This document shows positions 40,794 through 50,143 of a stretch of 64,000 nucleotides of DNA, one piece after another. Origin of the DNA: Oceanospirillum sanctuarii (GTDB lineage Bacteria > Pseudomonadota > Gammaproteobacteria > Pseudomonadales > Halomonadaceae). Both the position numbers and the translations under genes were made by a program. A model generated the notes under the pieces. That model made no database searches and was not told where the DNA came from. It worked only from the letters and a program-made list of their open reading frames with translations. Position 1 is the first letter of the stretch, and each line of letters starts with the position of its first letter. The stretch spans positions 1-64,000 of the forward strand of contig NZ_MTBA01000003.1 in NCBI RefSeq assembly GCF_002150805.1, read 5' to 3'.

Positions 40794-41366
40794 ATGAGCG
40801 AAAGCACACTTTTTATTCTGGCCCCCATTGTTCTGATCGGCATCTGGGTGGTCATGACCTACAACGCCATTATCGGTCGTTATAACGCAGTCGATCGCGC
40901 CTGGGCCTCGGTTCTGACTCAGGAACGTCAGAAGAACAAGATCATCCCTCATGTTGAACAGCTGGTGGAAGACTACAAGCTGCACGAAGCCTCCGTACTC
41001 ACGGAAGTCACCAAACTGCGTAGCGCACTGGATCAGCTATCCAGCGGCTCAGTGGACGCTGACCTTCTGGCGCAGGCAGAAAAGCAAACCAATGATCTTT
41101 TGATGGGACTACGCGTTGCAGTAGAAGCCTATCCGGAGCTGAAAGCCTCTGATACCTATCTGAAAGTTATGGCGGAGATCTCAGAGCAGCAGGAACAGAT
41201 CGGCGCAGCAATTCGTATCTTCAACCAGAACGTTGAAGCCTTTAACAACGGTATTCAGATGTTCCCGGGTTCACTGGTCAACGGCATGCTGAATAAGAAG
41301 ACAGCCATTAAAGCCTTCTCCGACAGCCAAGCGTCAGCAGGTTTTGAGTACAAGCCGAATCTGTAA
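40794..41366 (+). CDS. LemA family protein
   Basis: This 190-residue protein has one N-terminal membrane helix (about 5-24) followed by a helical bundle containing the LemA signature: TYNAIIGRYNAVDRAWASVL, then IIPHVEQLVEDYKLHEASVL and RIFNQNVEAFNNGIQMFPG. The function of the family is not settled. AGGGAAAGC precedes the start. It closes the pair with the DUF3137-like gene and ends at a terminator shared with the recA remnant. Confidence 0.92.
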   Translation: MSESTLFILAPIVLIGIWVVMTYNAIIGRYNAVDRAWASVLTQERQKNKIIPHVEQLVEDYKLHEASVLTEVTKLRSALDQLSSGSVDADLLAQAEKQTNDLLMGLRVAVEAYPELKASDTYLKVMAEISEQQEQIGAAIRIFNQNVEAFNNGIQMFPGSLVNGMLNKKTAIKAFSDSQASAGFEYKPNL

Positions 41367-41413
41367 ACCACTTTTACTGAGCTAATCAGCGAAAACCGCT
41401 GATCATCAAGCAC

Positions 41414-41451
41414 AAAAAAAGCCGGTTCACTTAGGATGAACCGGCTTTTTC
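41414..41451. terminator. Bidirectional terminator between lemA and recA
   Basis: The arms AAAAAAAGCCGGTTCA and TGAACCGGCTTTTT make a strong hairpin with A and T tracts on the two sides, serving both convergent genes. Confidence 0.92.
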
Positions 41452-41485
41452 ATGTCTTAAGATCTTGCCCGAAGACCGCTAATGC

Positions 41486-42348
41486 TTATTCAGCATCCTG
41501 CAGGTTATCGTCTTTTGCATCCGCTTCCTGCTCCGCTTTAGGAACCGGAGAAGTCAGCAGCATATCGCGCAGCGCGCCGTCGATCTCGTTCATCACTTCT
41601 GGGTTATCCAGCAGGAACTGAGCGGCGTTGGCTTTACCCTGACCGATCTTGTTGCCTTTGTAGCTGTACCATGCACCGGCTTTATCAACCAGCTTGTTGG
41701 CTACACCCAGATCGATCACTTCACCAGCGTGGTAGATACCCTTGCCGTACATGATCTGGAATTCAGCCTGCTTGAACGGAGGCGATACCTTGTTCTTCAC
41801 AACCTTAACGCGGGTTTCGTTACCCACAATCTCGTCCCCCTGCTTCACAGAACCGGTACGACGGATATCCAGACGAACAGAAGCGTAGAACTTCAGTGCG
41901 TTACCACCGGTTGTGGTTTCAGGGTTACCGAACATAACGCCAATCTTCATACGGATCTGGTTAATAAAGATCACCAGACAGTTAGCGTTTTTGATGTTAC
42001 CGGTAATTTTACGCAGTGCCTGAGACATCAGACGCGCCTGCAGACCCATGTGGGAATCACCCATTTCACCTTCGATCTCGGCACGTGGTGTCAGTGCCGC
42101 TACGGAGTCAACGATAACCACGTCAACCGCGTTAGAACGCACCAGCATATCGGTAATTTCCAGCGCCTGCTCACCAGTATCCGGCTGAGAAACCAGCATA
42201 TCGTCCAGGTTCACACCCAGCTTCTCAGCATAGATAGGATCCAGCGCGTGCTCAGCATCAACGAAGGCACAGGTTTTACCCATCTTCTGCGCTTCAGCAA
42301 TCACCTGAAGGGTCAGTGTGGTTTTACCGGAAGATTCAGGACCGTAGA
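41486..42348 (-). pseudogene. recA: recA truncated at its 5' end
   Basis: This is RecA, the strand-exchange protein, without its beginning. The intact reading from [10 protein letters not shown] (Walker A, about 42318-42348) continues through [19 protein letters not shown] and the C-terminus to the stop at 41486. Upstream of 42348 the sequence no longer matches RecA and the frame meets a TAA at about 42366-42368. In E. coli numbering roughly the first 63 residues (N-terminal helix and first strands, needed for filament formation) are missing. The first available ATG is at 42304, after the Walker A motif, so any product would lack ATP binding. An IS3-type end lies 28 bases beyond the break. 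No second recA is in the window. Confidence 0.9.
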
Positions 42349-42376
42349 TAGAAAACAGATAAGCCTTTTATTCCAA

Positions 42377-43299
42377 AGTGGTTCTCACACAAAAAAGACC
42401 ATATTGTTGAGTTCCAATGACCCCATGTACCGATTTATGTGGCAATGCCACCACCTTAGAAGAGGTGTTCAATGGCAAGTCAACGTAGATCTTATTCAAC
42501 AGAGTGCAAGAAGGAAGCTGCTAGCCTAGTCCTTGATCAGGGATATTCACTGGCCGAGGCGAGCCGTTCACTGGATGTAGGGGGCAATAAAGCAGCTTGA
42601 ATAAGAACGCAGTGGCATCACCCCAAACAGTAAGGCTCTGAAGCCTGAACAACAGCGTATTCAGGAGTTGGAAGCCAGTGTGAACCGACTAGAGCTGGAG
42701 AAGTCGATACTAAAAAAGGCTACCGCTCTCTTGATGGCAGAAGATCTCGGTCGTACGCGCTGATCGATCAATTTGGTCTGCGCAGCCTTTGGTATCAACC
42801 GCTCGTATTTTTATAGCTATCGGCAACGGCAGGCACGTATCAATATCAATCGTCCTCGCCTGAGAGCTATAGTTGGCGAGATATTTACTTGTAGTCGAAG
42901 CTCTGCTGGCAGTCGCATGGAGATCATCTGCAAAGATGGTATTGAGACTGGTCGCTAAAAGGTTAGTTCGCTGATGCGTGAAGCAGGCTATTGTGTAAGC
43001 AATAGGGGGCGCGCAGGTAACGGTGAAGCGAGCTGATATCACTTACTTCCGAACACGGGTCGCTGACACTATCTGGCCGCCGCGAAAATCTCTGTGTTCG
43101 CCGAGTTGTCAGTTGGGCGCTATCGAGAAAAGCCGATGTTAACTTGGCGGTGAAAGCATTAGAGATGGATTACAAGCAGCGTGGAAGACTACAAAAGGTT
43201 CTGCTCCACTCGGATCAGAGAAATCAGTACAACAAGGGATTAGCTCCTTCATGAGCCGAAGAAAAGCTTCGGCTTTCTGTCCGGAATTAGTGAACCACT
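42377..43299 (+). mobile_element. Decayed IS3-family element
   Basis: Short matching ends AGTGGTTC (42377-42384) and its complement (43292-43299) enclose a broken IS3-type transposase. From ATG 42472 the first frame reads RRSYSTECKKEAASLVLDQG (IS3 OrfA) and stops after 42 codons. It resumes in another frame as ITPNSKALKPEQQRIQELE and LEKSILKKATALLMAED, the OrfA leucine-zipper end. The OrfB part survives only in pieces such as VLLHSDQRNQYN, the DDE core Asp region, before the right end. It is about 920 bases, against a usual ~1.2-1.3 kb, so it has deletions as well as frameshifts. It is not mobile by itself. Confidence 0.8.
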
Positions 43300-44224
43300 A
43301 AAACTCAGATGAAGCGCATTCGGTCTCATTTATGATCCATTCTTTAAATGCGTTGAGCTTTTCTGATTTCATATTTTCTTTTTTATAAACAATATAATAC
43401 CCCAGCTTTGGCTTGAAACTTATTTCCGGGAACAAGCGGATAAGCCTGCCCGACTTAACATCATCCTGCGCCATAACGCTTCTGGCCAAAGCTATACCTC
43501 TGCCGTTAGCTGCTGCCTGGAGGACTGCTGCTGAGTTATTAATTGTTATATTTCTTGATGTATCATGTTTAGTCCCACAGGCTTTCAAAAGCCAACGCTC
43601 CCATGTAGGAAATTCTATATGCCCATCCATGGATAGATCATGAATTAGGGTAAAGTCTGTGACATCTTTCGGCTCAAATTGAGGGGGCAATCTAGAGAAC
43701 AGGCCTGGGGAACAGACGGGGTAAACTTCTTCATCCATCAGCTTTTCCGACTCGAGTTCTGGCCAACGCCCTGAACCATAGCGAACACCAATATCGACAT
43801 GATGAAGGGTGAAATCGATTGGTTTCAAGTTTGTATCTAATCTGAGATCAATGTCAGGGCAGCGCGCTTGAAAACTTTCGAACCTCGGCAGTAACCACGT
43901 TGCTGCAAATGCCGGGCTAACAGTAACGGTAAGAATATTTTTATTTTCAGGAGATCGTAGTTTTTCCAAGCCTAAACTTAGCTTATCCAAGCCCATTCTT
44001 ATATCTGCTAAGGCCCCCATTGTCGCCTCTGTTGGAATCAATCTAACTCGCCCACTATTCCGACGTATAAAGAGAGGGCGACCAATCAAATCTTCAAGCC
44101 CCCTTACTATTTGCCCAACTGCTGCTGGAGTTACATTTAGTTCTTCAGCTGCACCCGAAAAACTCTGGTGCCGTGCACTCGCTTCTAAGGCTCGCAATGC
44201 GTTTAGATGTGATGGATAAGTCAT
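43298..44224 (-). CDS. LysR-family transcriptional regulator (GcvA-like)
   Basis: This 308-residue regulator has a winged helix-turn-helix at residues 1-65 (LNALRALEASARHQSFSGAA, ELNVTPAAVGQIV) and a periplasmic-binding-like effector domain from about 90 with the GcvA-type IGVRYGSGRWPELESEKLMD. The pattern fits regulators of amino-acid or amine pathways. It is divergent from the cupin/amine-oxidase pair 216 bases away, which it may control (inference). The stop lies at the right end of the IS3 remnant, one or two bases inside it. Confidence 0.9.
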   Translation of the reverse strand: MTYPSHLNALRALEASARHQSFSGAAEELNVTPAAVGQIVRGLEDLIGRPLFIRRNSGRVRLIPTEATMGALADIRMGLDKLSLGLEKLRSPENKNILTVTVSPAFAATWLLPRFESFQARCPDIDLRLDTNLKPIDFTLHHVDIGVRYGSGRWPELESEKLMDEEVYPVCSPGLFSRLPPQFEPKDVTDFTLIHDLSMDGHIEFPTWERWLLKACGTKHDTSRNITINNSAAVLQAAANGRGIALARSVMAQDDVKSGRLIRLFPEISFKPKLGYYIVYKKENMKSEKLNAFKEWIINETECASSEF

Positions 44225-44440
44225 ATTGAAATATTTTCTTTTAAAGGGAAAAACATCTTCTCATTTGAAACCCTCTATTAAAAGAATGAAAATTCAAAGC
44301 CACTAAAGGTCTGAAAAGTTTTTCTTTTAAACTAAGAATATCGTTCAGAGTTCCAGACTACGGATGTTTGAGCCTCTTTCCATCAAGGCTCTGTGATCAG
44401 TTTAGATTTAGGACCTACCATCCGATTTTCGAGAGGCTTT

Positions 44441-45118
44441 ATGTTAGTCAATACTGATTTTTCCGTTCAGGTCTCAGTAACGCCCGATAAATACGAATGG
44501 TCAAGCTCGCCACAGCAAGGTGTGCAACGGGTAATGCTGGATCGCGTTGGTGCTGAAAAGGGTCGTGCAACCAGTATTGTTCGGTTCGAGGAAGGCTCTG
44601 GTTTTCCACATCATTCTCACCCTGGAGGGGAGGAAATTTTAGTACTAGATGGCGTTTTTTCTGAATCCGGCAAGTCTTATTCATCAGGGTGGTATTTACG
44701 CAACCCACCTGATTCCTCTCATTCTCCTTCCAGTGATTGTGGCGCGACAATTTTTGTAAAGCTCTGGCAGATGGCCGGCAAAAAACAACCCTGTGTTCGC
44801 ATCAATATTAAAGATAAGAGTAATTGGTATTTCTCTGAAGGCCGTGATACCTGCCCATTGTATAAAGATGACTCGGAAAACGTCCTAATTGAGCGTCTTG
44901 CCGCTAATGTTTCTTTATTCAAAGAACCAGTAGTAGGCGCAGAAGTATTAGTCTTAGAGGGATCACTATGAGATGGCTACAGGAAGTACACAAAAGGCAG
45001 CTGGCTGAGATTTCCCTCTGGCCAACATCCTTCTCTTAAATCGCACCAGGATGGAGCTACTGTCTACTTGAAATATGGCCGATTTGAAGACCTAACCTCA
45101 GTAGCAGGTATTCGATGA
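44441..45118 (+). pseudogene. ChrR-like cupin gene with an in-frame TGA
   Basis: This is a double-cupin protein of the ChrR anti-sigma cupin type. The first cupin carries H57, H58, H60 and E64 in FPHHSHPGGEEILVLDG. The second begins EVLVLEGSL and then meets TGA at 44969-44971. In the same frame, past the TGA, translation continues as DGYRKYTKGSWLRFPSGQ and then GATVYLKYGRFEDL, clearly the rest of the second cupin, and stops at 45116-45118 overlapping the next gene's ATG (ATGA). So the full gene is 225 codons and the TGA interrupts it. The start at 44441 follows GAGAGG; a longer frame from 44393 has no ribosome site. The product as it stands is 176 residues. Confidence 0.8.
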
Positions 45119-46218
45119 TAAAAGCGCGTGTAGCCATTATTGGTGGAGGAGTTAGCGGCTTATATGCTGCAATGCTGTTGGAGCAAAAGGGTATTTCGGA
45201 TTATGTGCTGATTGAAGCCCGTGACTATTTTGGTGGACGCGTACTTTCAGAGCCATCAATGAAGGATCATATTGATTTGGGAGCTACCTGGTTCTGGCCT
45301 GCCTTACAACCTGATTTTGCACAAGTTGTTAAAGACTTAGGACTAACATGCACAGAGCAATATCAGACTGGTGATATATTGCTAGAACACACCGGAAAAA
45401 CTCCCCTTCAAAAAAGCCAAGGTATTGAGTCCGGCCCCAAGGGGTTCAGAATTATAGGCGGAATGGGTTCTATCGCGGCAGCTCTGATAAAGCGTTTGAG
45501 GTATGGGCAGCGGGTCCTTAATACTCATGTTACGGGTCTTAAAAAATTTGACCGTTATATTGATATAGAAGCGAAGAACTCGATTAGTGGCTCATCTTCA
45601 TACCGTGTTGACCAGGTTTTTTTAGCTGTTCCTCCACGGCTCGCTGTACAAAATATTGCCTTCACTCCTGAGCTCCCTTCGAAGTTAAAGCGACAATGGT
45701 CGGAGTGCCCCACATGGATGGCTCCTCATGCGAAATATCTTGCTGTGTTCAATTACCCATTCTGGAGAGATGGCGGCCTTTCTGGTGCTGTTAGAAGCTC
45801 GAAAGGCCCTCTAATTGAAATCTATGATGCATCAGGTGCTGGCTATGGGGCCTTGTTTGGTTTTGTCGGCCTCCCCCCCCACAAACGTTCAAACATATCT
45901 GACGAAGAGATTCAGCGTCATTGCCGTATGCAACTTGCTCGACTTTTTGGAATAGAAGGGAGCTTTCCACTCTGTGAATTTTACAAAGATTGGGCAAGCG
46001 ATCCGTTTACAGCCGTAGCTGAAGACTTGATTTTTCCAGCTATTTCACCTTCGAAGATTCCTTCTGTCGTGCATGGCGCATGGGAAGACAAGCTTGTAGG
46101 TATTGCAAGTGAATGGTCTCCCTTATTCCCTGGTTATTTGGCTGGGGCTGTTGATGCGGCCCAGTTAGGGGTAAACCTCAGAATTGCAGCAGGCAAGCAG
46201 TACTCATTAATGAATTAA
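45115..46218 (+). CDS. FAD-dependent amine oxidase-family protein
   Basis: This 367-residue flavoprotein of the monoamine-oxidase family has the dinucleotide fold VAIIGGGVSGLYAAML at the N-terminus with LIEARDYFGGRVLS, GFRIIGGMGSIAAAL in the middle and, near the C-terminus, GIASEWSPLFPGYLAGAVDA as the usual FAD-closing element. The substrate is unknown. It is translationally coupled to the cupin gene (ATGA overlap), so an intact cupin would have been co-translated. Confidence 0.88.
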   Translation: MIKARVAIIGGGVSGLYAAMLLEQKGISDYVLIEARDYFGGRVLSEPSMKDHIDLGATWFWPALQPDFAQVVKDLGLTCTEQYQTGDILLEHTGKTPLQKSQGIESGPKGFRIIGGMGSIAAALIKRLRYGQRVLNTHVTGLKKFDRYIDIEAKNSISGSSSYRVDQVFLAVPPRLAVQNIAFTPELPSKLKRQWSECPTWMAPHAKYLAVFNYPFWRDGGLSGAVRSSKGPLIEIYDASGAGYGALFGFVGLPPHKRSNISDEEIQRHCRMQLARLFGIEGSFPLCEFYKDWASDPFTAVAEDLIFPAISPSKIPSVVHGAWEDKLVGIASEWSPLFPGYLAGAVDAAQLGVNLRIAAGKQYSLMN

Positions 46219-46424
46219 GGGCAGCTATCGAGCAGATTTTAAATCTCAGCTGTATATCAATACAGATTAGCCAAAGGGAGAAGGCTCAAGATGAAACAGA
46301 ATAAACATTAAATAGCAAACCAGCCTTACCAAAGGGTTTGGTCTGGAAGCGTCGAATATATGAAGGCTATACCCATGCAAAAGTGCATGTTTAGGCTCTA
46401 ACTAACGAAAAATCGAGCAATAGA

Positions 46425-47675
46425 ATGTCATCAAATAATACGGTAAATACCGAAACACTTTTATCAGATAGGCAACAAAGAGCGAATATATGGCTCTTAG
46501 CAATCGCACAAGCTCTAGCAGGCGCAAACTCAATTGTTGTTTATGCTACAGGATCAATCATCGGCAATATGTTGGCACCATCTCCAGCATTAGCCACCTT
46601 ACCAATTTCTATTTTCGTTGTTGGGATGGCTGCCAGTATTTTGCCATTTGGGTTTATAGCCAGCCGATATGGTCGCCAAGCATCATTTATCCTAGGAACA
46701 GGTGCAGGAGTACTAACGGGCATCCTATCTCTGGCCGCAATTTTACAAGGGTGGTTTTGGCTGTTCTGCCTGGCAACTTTCTTCGGAGGGGCTTACGCAG
46801 CTGTCGTTCTTACTTACCGTTTTGCTGTTGCAGATGGCGTTCAACCTGAACGAAGAGCAAGAGCATTATCACTTGTTATGGCTGGCGGGATTGCCGCCGG
46901 GATCATTGGTCCACAGCTTGTAACCTGGACAATGTATTTGTGGATGCCAAGCGTATTTGCAGCCACGTTTGTTATCCAATCATTAGTGGCGGCTTTATCG
47001 GCACTGCTCCTCTTAGGAGTTAAGCTTCCTAAACCATCCGTCAATGACAACAAATTGCCTTATGAGGGACGTCCACTGCCAGAAATTGCCATGCAGCCAC
47101 GCTTTATTGCTGCAGCGTTATGTGGCGCTGTTTCTTACATGGTAATGAACTTTTTAATGACAGCAGCACCACTAGCAATGCATTTATGTGGTCACTCACA
47201 GGAGTCAGCAAACCTAGGATTACAATGGCATGTTCTAGCTATGTATGGCCCTAGCTTTTTTACAGGAAACTTAATTGAAAAGTTTGGGCCCCTCCGCATT
47301 GCAATACTCGGTCTTATCCTCACCGCTCTGTCTGCCGGGGTTGGATTGATCGGGGCTGAAGTTGATCATTTCTGGTGGATGCTAATTATTCTTGGCCTAG
47401 GATGGAACTTTGGATTTTTAGGCGCTTCTGCATTGGTGCTGGAATGCCACCAACCAGAAGAGAAAACGCGTGTTCAAGCACTGAATGATTTTATCGTTTT
47501 TGGAGTAATGGCACTTGGGTCTTTCTCTTCAGGCGGGATACTAAGTGCTTTTGGTTGGAATTCTGTACTTTGGGTTTCCTTTGTTCCCGTGCTGTTAGCA
47601 GCCCTATTTTTTGTGATAGCCCAAAGCCGATCAAGACAAGCTACCCACCATAAATCAACAAGCCTTATAGAATAA
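46425..47675 (+). CDS. MFS transporter
   Basis: This 416-residue inner-membrane protein has about 12 hydrophobic segments and the MFS loop-2 element FIASRYGRQASFILG after the second helix. The second half starts after a cytoplasmic loop (about 205-215, PYEGRPLPEI). It is most like bacterial drug or organic-acid permeases of the MFS; the substrate cannot be told. The 206 bases upstream show no gene. Confidence 0.9.
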   Translation: MSSNNTVNTETLLSDRQQRANIWLLAIAQALAGANSIVVYATGSIIGNMLAPSPALATLPISIFVVGMAASILPFGFIASRYGRQASFILGTGAGVLTGILSLAAILQGWFWLFCLATFFGGAYAAVVLTYRFAVADGVQPERRARALSLVMAGGIAAGIIGPQLVTWTMYLWMPSVFAATFVIQSLVAALSALLLLGVKLPKPSVNDNKLPYEGRPLPEIAMQPRFIAAALCGAVSYMVMNFLMTAAPLAMHLCGHSQESANLGLQWHVLAMYGPSFFTGNLIEKFGPLRIAILGLILTALSAGVGLIGAEVDHFWWMLIILGLGWNFGFLGASALVLECHQPEEKTRVQALNDFIVFGVMALGSFSSGGILSAFGWNSVLWVSFVPVLLAALFFVIAQSRSRQATHHKSTSLIE

Positions 47676-47809
47676 ATTTCGCTGCGAGCCACTTGAGGTG
47701 CAGGCTAAACATAGGCATTCAAGGGAAAGGGGAGTATATTCCTCCTCTCTTCTTATGGTTCAGTGAATTACGCGGAGCCGCATATTTTTTGCATTGGCTG
47801 GAGGTTTAT

Positions 47810-48436
47810 ATGCTTGGTATTCAAAGCTTTGAAACTTTTTTGGTTGCTAGCATTATTTTAAATCTGATACCCGGCCCAGACACGTTTTACATACTGGGTA
47901 GAAGTTTGGCTCAAGGACGGTCAGTCGGCGTTGCATCTGCCCTAGGAATCTCTGGCGGTGCATTGGTTCACACCTTTGCTGCCGCATTCGGGCTTTCGGC
48001 CTTGATTACCGCATCAGCAACTGCCTTTATGATTGTCAAACTCGCGGGAGCTGCCTATCTGATTTACTTGGGAATCAAGATGATTCTGAACAGTAAATCG
48101 AGCCCTTTGGAACCAACATCTTTTGAAACCACAGGTGCATTCTCTGCATTTAAGCAAGGGTTGGTGACAAATACGCTCAACCCTAAGGTAGCGATGTTCT
48201 TTCTAGCATTTCTTCCTCAGTTTATTTCTGAGGATGCCAATTCAGCTCTTGTAAGCTTTCTAGCACTTGGGGCTACCTTTGTCACAACGAGTACCATTTG
48301 GTGCGTACTTCTTGCTTGGTCGGCGGCCATCTTCAGTAAAAACCTTCGTGAGAAACCGAACTATCTTTCTGCATTAAACAAAGGAACGGGAATTCTTTTT
48401 GTAGGACTAGGCACCAAGCTAGCAATAGATAAGTAG
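47810..48436 (+). CDS. LysE/RhtB-family exporter
   Basis: This 208-residue membrane protein carries the LysE signature LIPGPDTFYILGRSLAQGRS at residues 19-38 and NTLNPKVAMFFLAFLPQF. I start it at ATG 47810, five bases after TGGAGG; the frame is open back to 47693 but that stretch is unconserved. It is a second RhtB-type exporter in the window, differing from the one at 17453. It ends just before the degenerate repeat at 48500. Confidence 0.9.
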   Translation: MLGIQSFETFLVASIILNLIPGPDTFYILGRSLAQGRSVGVASALGISGGALVHTFAAAFGLSALITASATAFMIVKLAGAAYLIYLGIKMILNSKSSPLEPTSFETTGAFSAFKQGLVTNTLNPKVAMFFLAFLPQFISEDANSALVSFLALGATFVTTSTIWCVLLAWSAAIFSKNLREKPNYLSALNKGTGILFVGLGTKLAIDK

Positions 48437-48499
48437 GGTGTATGAATACAAGAATTGAAACCGTATACAGTCTGATACCCAACCCTAAACCATGCTTGA

Positions 48500-48797
48500 T
48501 TATTACGCCCAGCTTACATGTGTAATTCTTCATACTAGAAAGCAAAAGAGCGATTCAAATGAACGATCTATTACTCTAGGCCAGTGTCTTTGTGGGTTCA
48601 GCAATTCCAGTGCTTGAAGTTTGAATTGCTGTCCCATTGGGTGTCATTGCTGGATTGCCATGGGTGCTAGCAAAAAGATAGTAATGTTTTGGTTTACCTT
48701 GTCACTGCTTGACTGTTCATTATTATTTGGTTTTTTAGCATCACTAGGGCTAACTCAAATTGGATCCGGAGAACAACTCCCTTTTCTGTAATCCATC
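48500..48797 (+). pseudogene. Deleted, decayed copy of the small exporter gene at 60652
   Basis: This stretch matches 60593-61136 almost base for base, from 36 bases of shared upstream sequence (CCCAGCTTACATGTGTAATT) to the stop GGAGAACAACTCCC TTTTCTGTAA. It has lost 244 bases between two ATTGCCATGG repeats (60747-60756 and 60991-61000 in the intact copy), leaving one of them. It also has stops where the intact copy has TAT-to-TAG-like, TGG-to-TGA and TGC-to-TGA changes. It cannot make a product. Confidence 0.93.
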
Positions 48798-48804
48798 AGA
48801 AAAA

Positions 48805-48890
48805 AGTGAATCGACCAACCAGTTACTGCTTTTGAAAGCAGATCGAGCACCACAGCCAAGTAAAATCAGCCTTCGTGAGTTTAGATATAC
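48805..48890 (-). pseudogene. IS3-family transposase fossil
   Basis: On the minus strand this reads Y-I-stop-T-H-E-G-stop-F and then YLAVVLDLLSKAVTGWSI, matching the core of IS3-family OrfB (YLAVVLDLYSRxVVGW). The first part has two in-frame stops at Arg/Trp positions. Only about 85 bases survive. It adjoins the decayed exporter repeat. Confidence 0.8.
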
Positions 48891-49091
48891 GTAATGGCTG
48901 ATAACAAGCGTTGATTAGGCAGGTCTAAAGAAAAATCTCGATTGAATTGTTGATTTGCACCGAAATATGCCTCTCCCCCTCATATTTTCATTAAATTTTA
49001 AACCATGTAAAAGCGGGGGAATTACAATGTTAGATGCAAATACTGGGTTACTTTTAAGTGAAAACCAACAATCCAGCTCAAATAGAGGTGA

Positions 49092-50030
49092 TTAACCGAG
49101 CTTTTCGACGGTCTCATCCCAAGTTCGGGTTTTATCTGCTTTTCTGTTGAGAGCTTTGCTCAAATGTTGGCGAAGCTTGAATGAAGCGTCAACGACACTG
49201 CCTTGCTCCAACATATCAAGTATTTCCAAGTGCTCAGAACAATTGACAACCAATCTTTCGCGATTAATCTGTGCTTTATATTCCATAAGTTTGCGCATTT
49301 TATTGACACGCTGAAGAGCCATCAAAAAATAGGGGTTACCTGATAATTTGATAAGCTCTTCATGAAAGGATGCGCCGTACTCCAAAATTGCTTCATCCGG
49401 AATGGATCCCATTTCCGAGTCAAGAATCATGTTTTGAATGTCACGCTGTTGATTGATAACTTTTCTATCAAGCTTAAAGGTTGGCTCCATCAATGCCGCT
49501 GGCTCTATAGCTATGCGAAACCGATAAAGTTCACTAAACGACTCGGTTGTTTTCGCTACGGGCAATAAAGTCCATCCGTAGCCGGGGTTTCGTTCAGCCC
49601 AACCCTCCCGTGTAGCGCGGTTAAGAAGCGATACCGCTTTTACCTTGGCCCAACCATAACGCTCCCTAACAAACTGCTCTGTTACCGTCGAAGGAATTGA
49701 ATCGGTTAGCCAGTCATTTGCGAGAAGCTGATAATCATCTATTTCAGTCGAAACGCGACTTTCCATCCATCCTTGAGCGCAATCGGGTAAGCTTTGAACG
49801 ACAAAGAAACCTTTGTTAGGAATACGTTCTACCAGCGAATTTTTTTCAAGCTCCATCAGTGCATTACGAACAGGCGTACGAGATACTCTATATTCTTCTG
49901 AGATTGTTTTAGCGTTCAGTCGCTCTCCTAAAGAACGCCGCCCGGACAAAATCTCCTGCGCGATTTGTTTGGATAGCCTGCCGGTTACACCTGTTAGTCG
50001 CTCGGTCACCTGAATACCTCTTTCTCTCAT
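49092..50030 (-). CDS. GntR-family regulator with two helix-turn-helix domains
   Basis: This 312-residue protein has a GntR winged helix at about 12-78 (IAQEILSGRRSLGERLN, EYRVSRTPVRNALMELE). A second winged-helix-like segment follows at about 100-158 (FVRERYGWAKVKAVSLLNRA and EGWAERNPGYGWTLL), then an FCD-type ligand domain from about 165 (YRFRIAIEPAALM, FHEELIKLSGN, HLEILDMLEQG). Two winged helices in one FCD-class GntR is uncommon. It is divergent from the hydratase gene and next to the tricarboxylate operon, so it is the likely regulator of that cluster. Confidence 0.85.
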   Translation of the reverse strand: MRERGIQVTERLTGVTGRLSKQIAQEILSGRRSLGERLNAKTISEEYRVSRTPVRNALMELEKNSLVERIPNKGFFVVQSLPDCAQGWMESRVSTEIDDYQLLANDWLTDSIPSTVTEQFVRERYGWAKVKAVSLLNRATREGWAERNPGYGWTLLPVAKTTESFSELYRFRIAIEPAALMEPTFKLDRKVINQQRDIQNMILDSEMGSIPDEAILEYGASFHEELIKLSGNPYFLMALQRVNKMRKLMEYKAQINRERLVVNCSEHLEILDMLEQGSVVDASFKLRQHLSKALNRKADKTRTWDETVEKLG

Positions 50031-50073
50031 GTAAACAGAAAGATCAAACTGTTTTTATGTTTACAGAAATGCA
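50030..50073. promoter_or_regulatory. Candidate operator for the GntR regulator
   Basis: TGTAAACA at 50030-50037 and its complement TGTTTACA at 50058-50065 form an inverted repeat with a 20-base spacer, in the gap between gntR and the hydratase gene. The stretch AGAAATGCA at 50065-50073 recurs at 58516-58524, just upstream of tctC, the first gene of the tricarboxylate operon. This would fit one regulator acting at both promoters. Confidence 0.5.
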
Positions 50074-50143
50074 ATAATCACTGGAAGATTATAACCTAAG
50101 TCTGACAGAAAAAATAAAATAACGTATTAAATGTAAATAGTTA

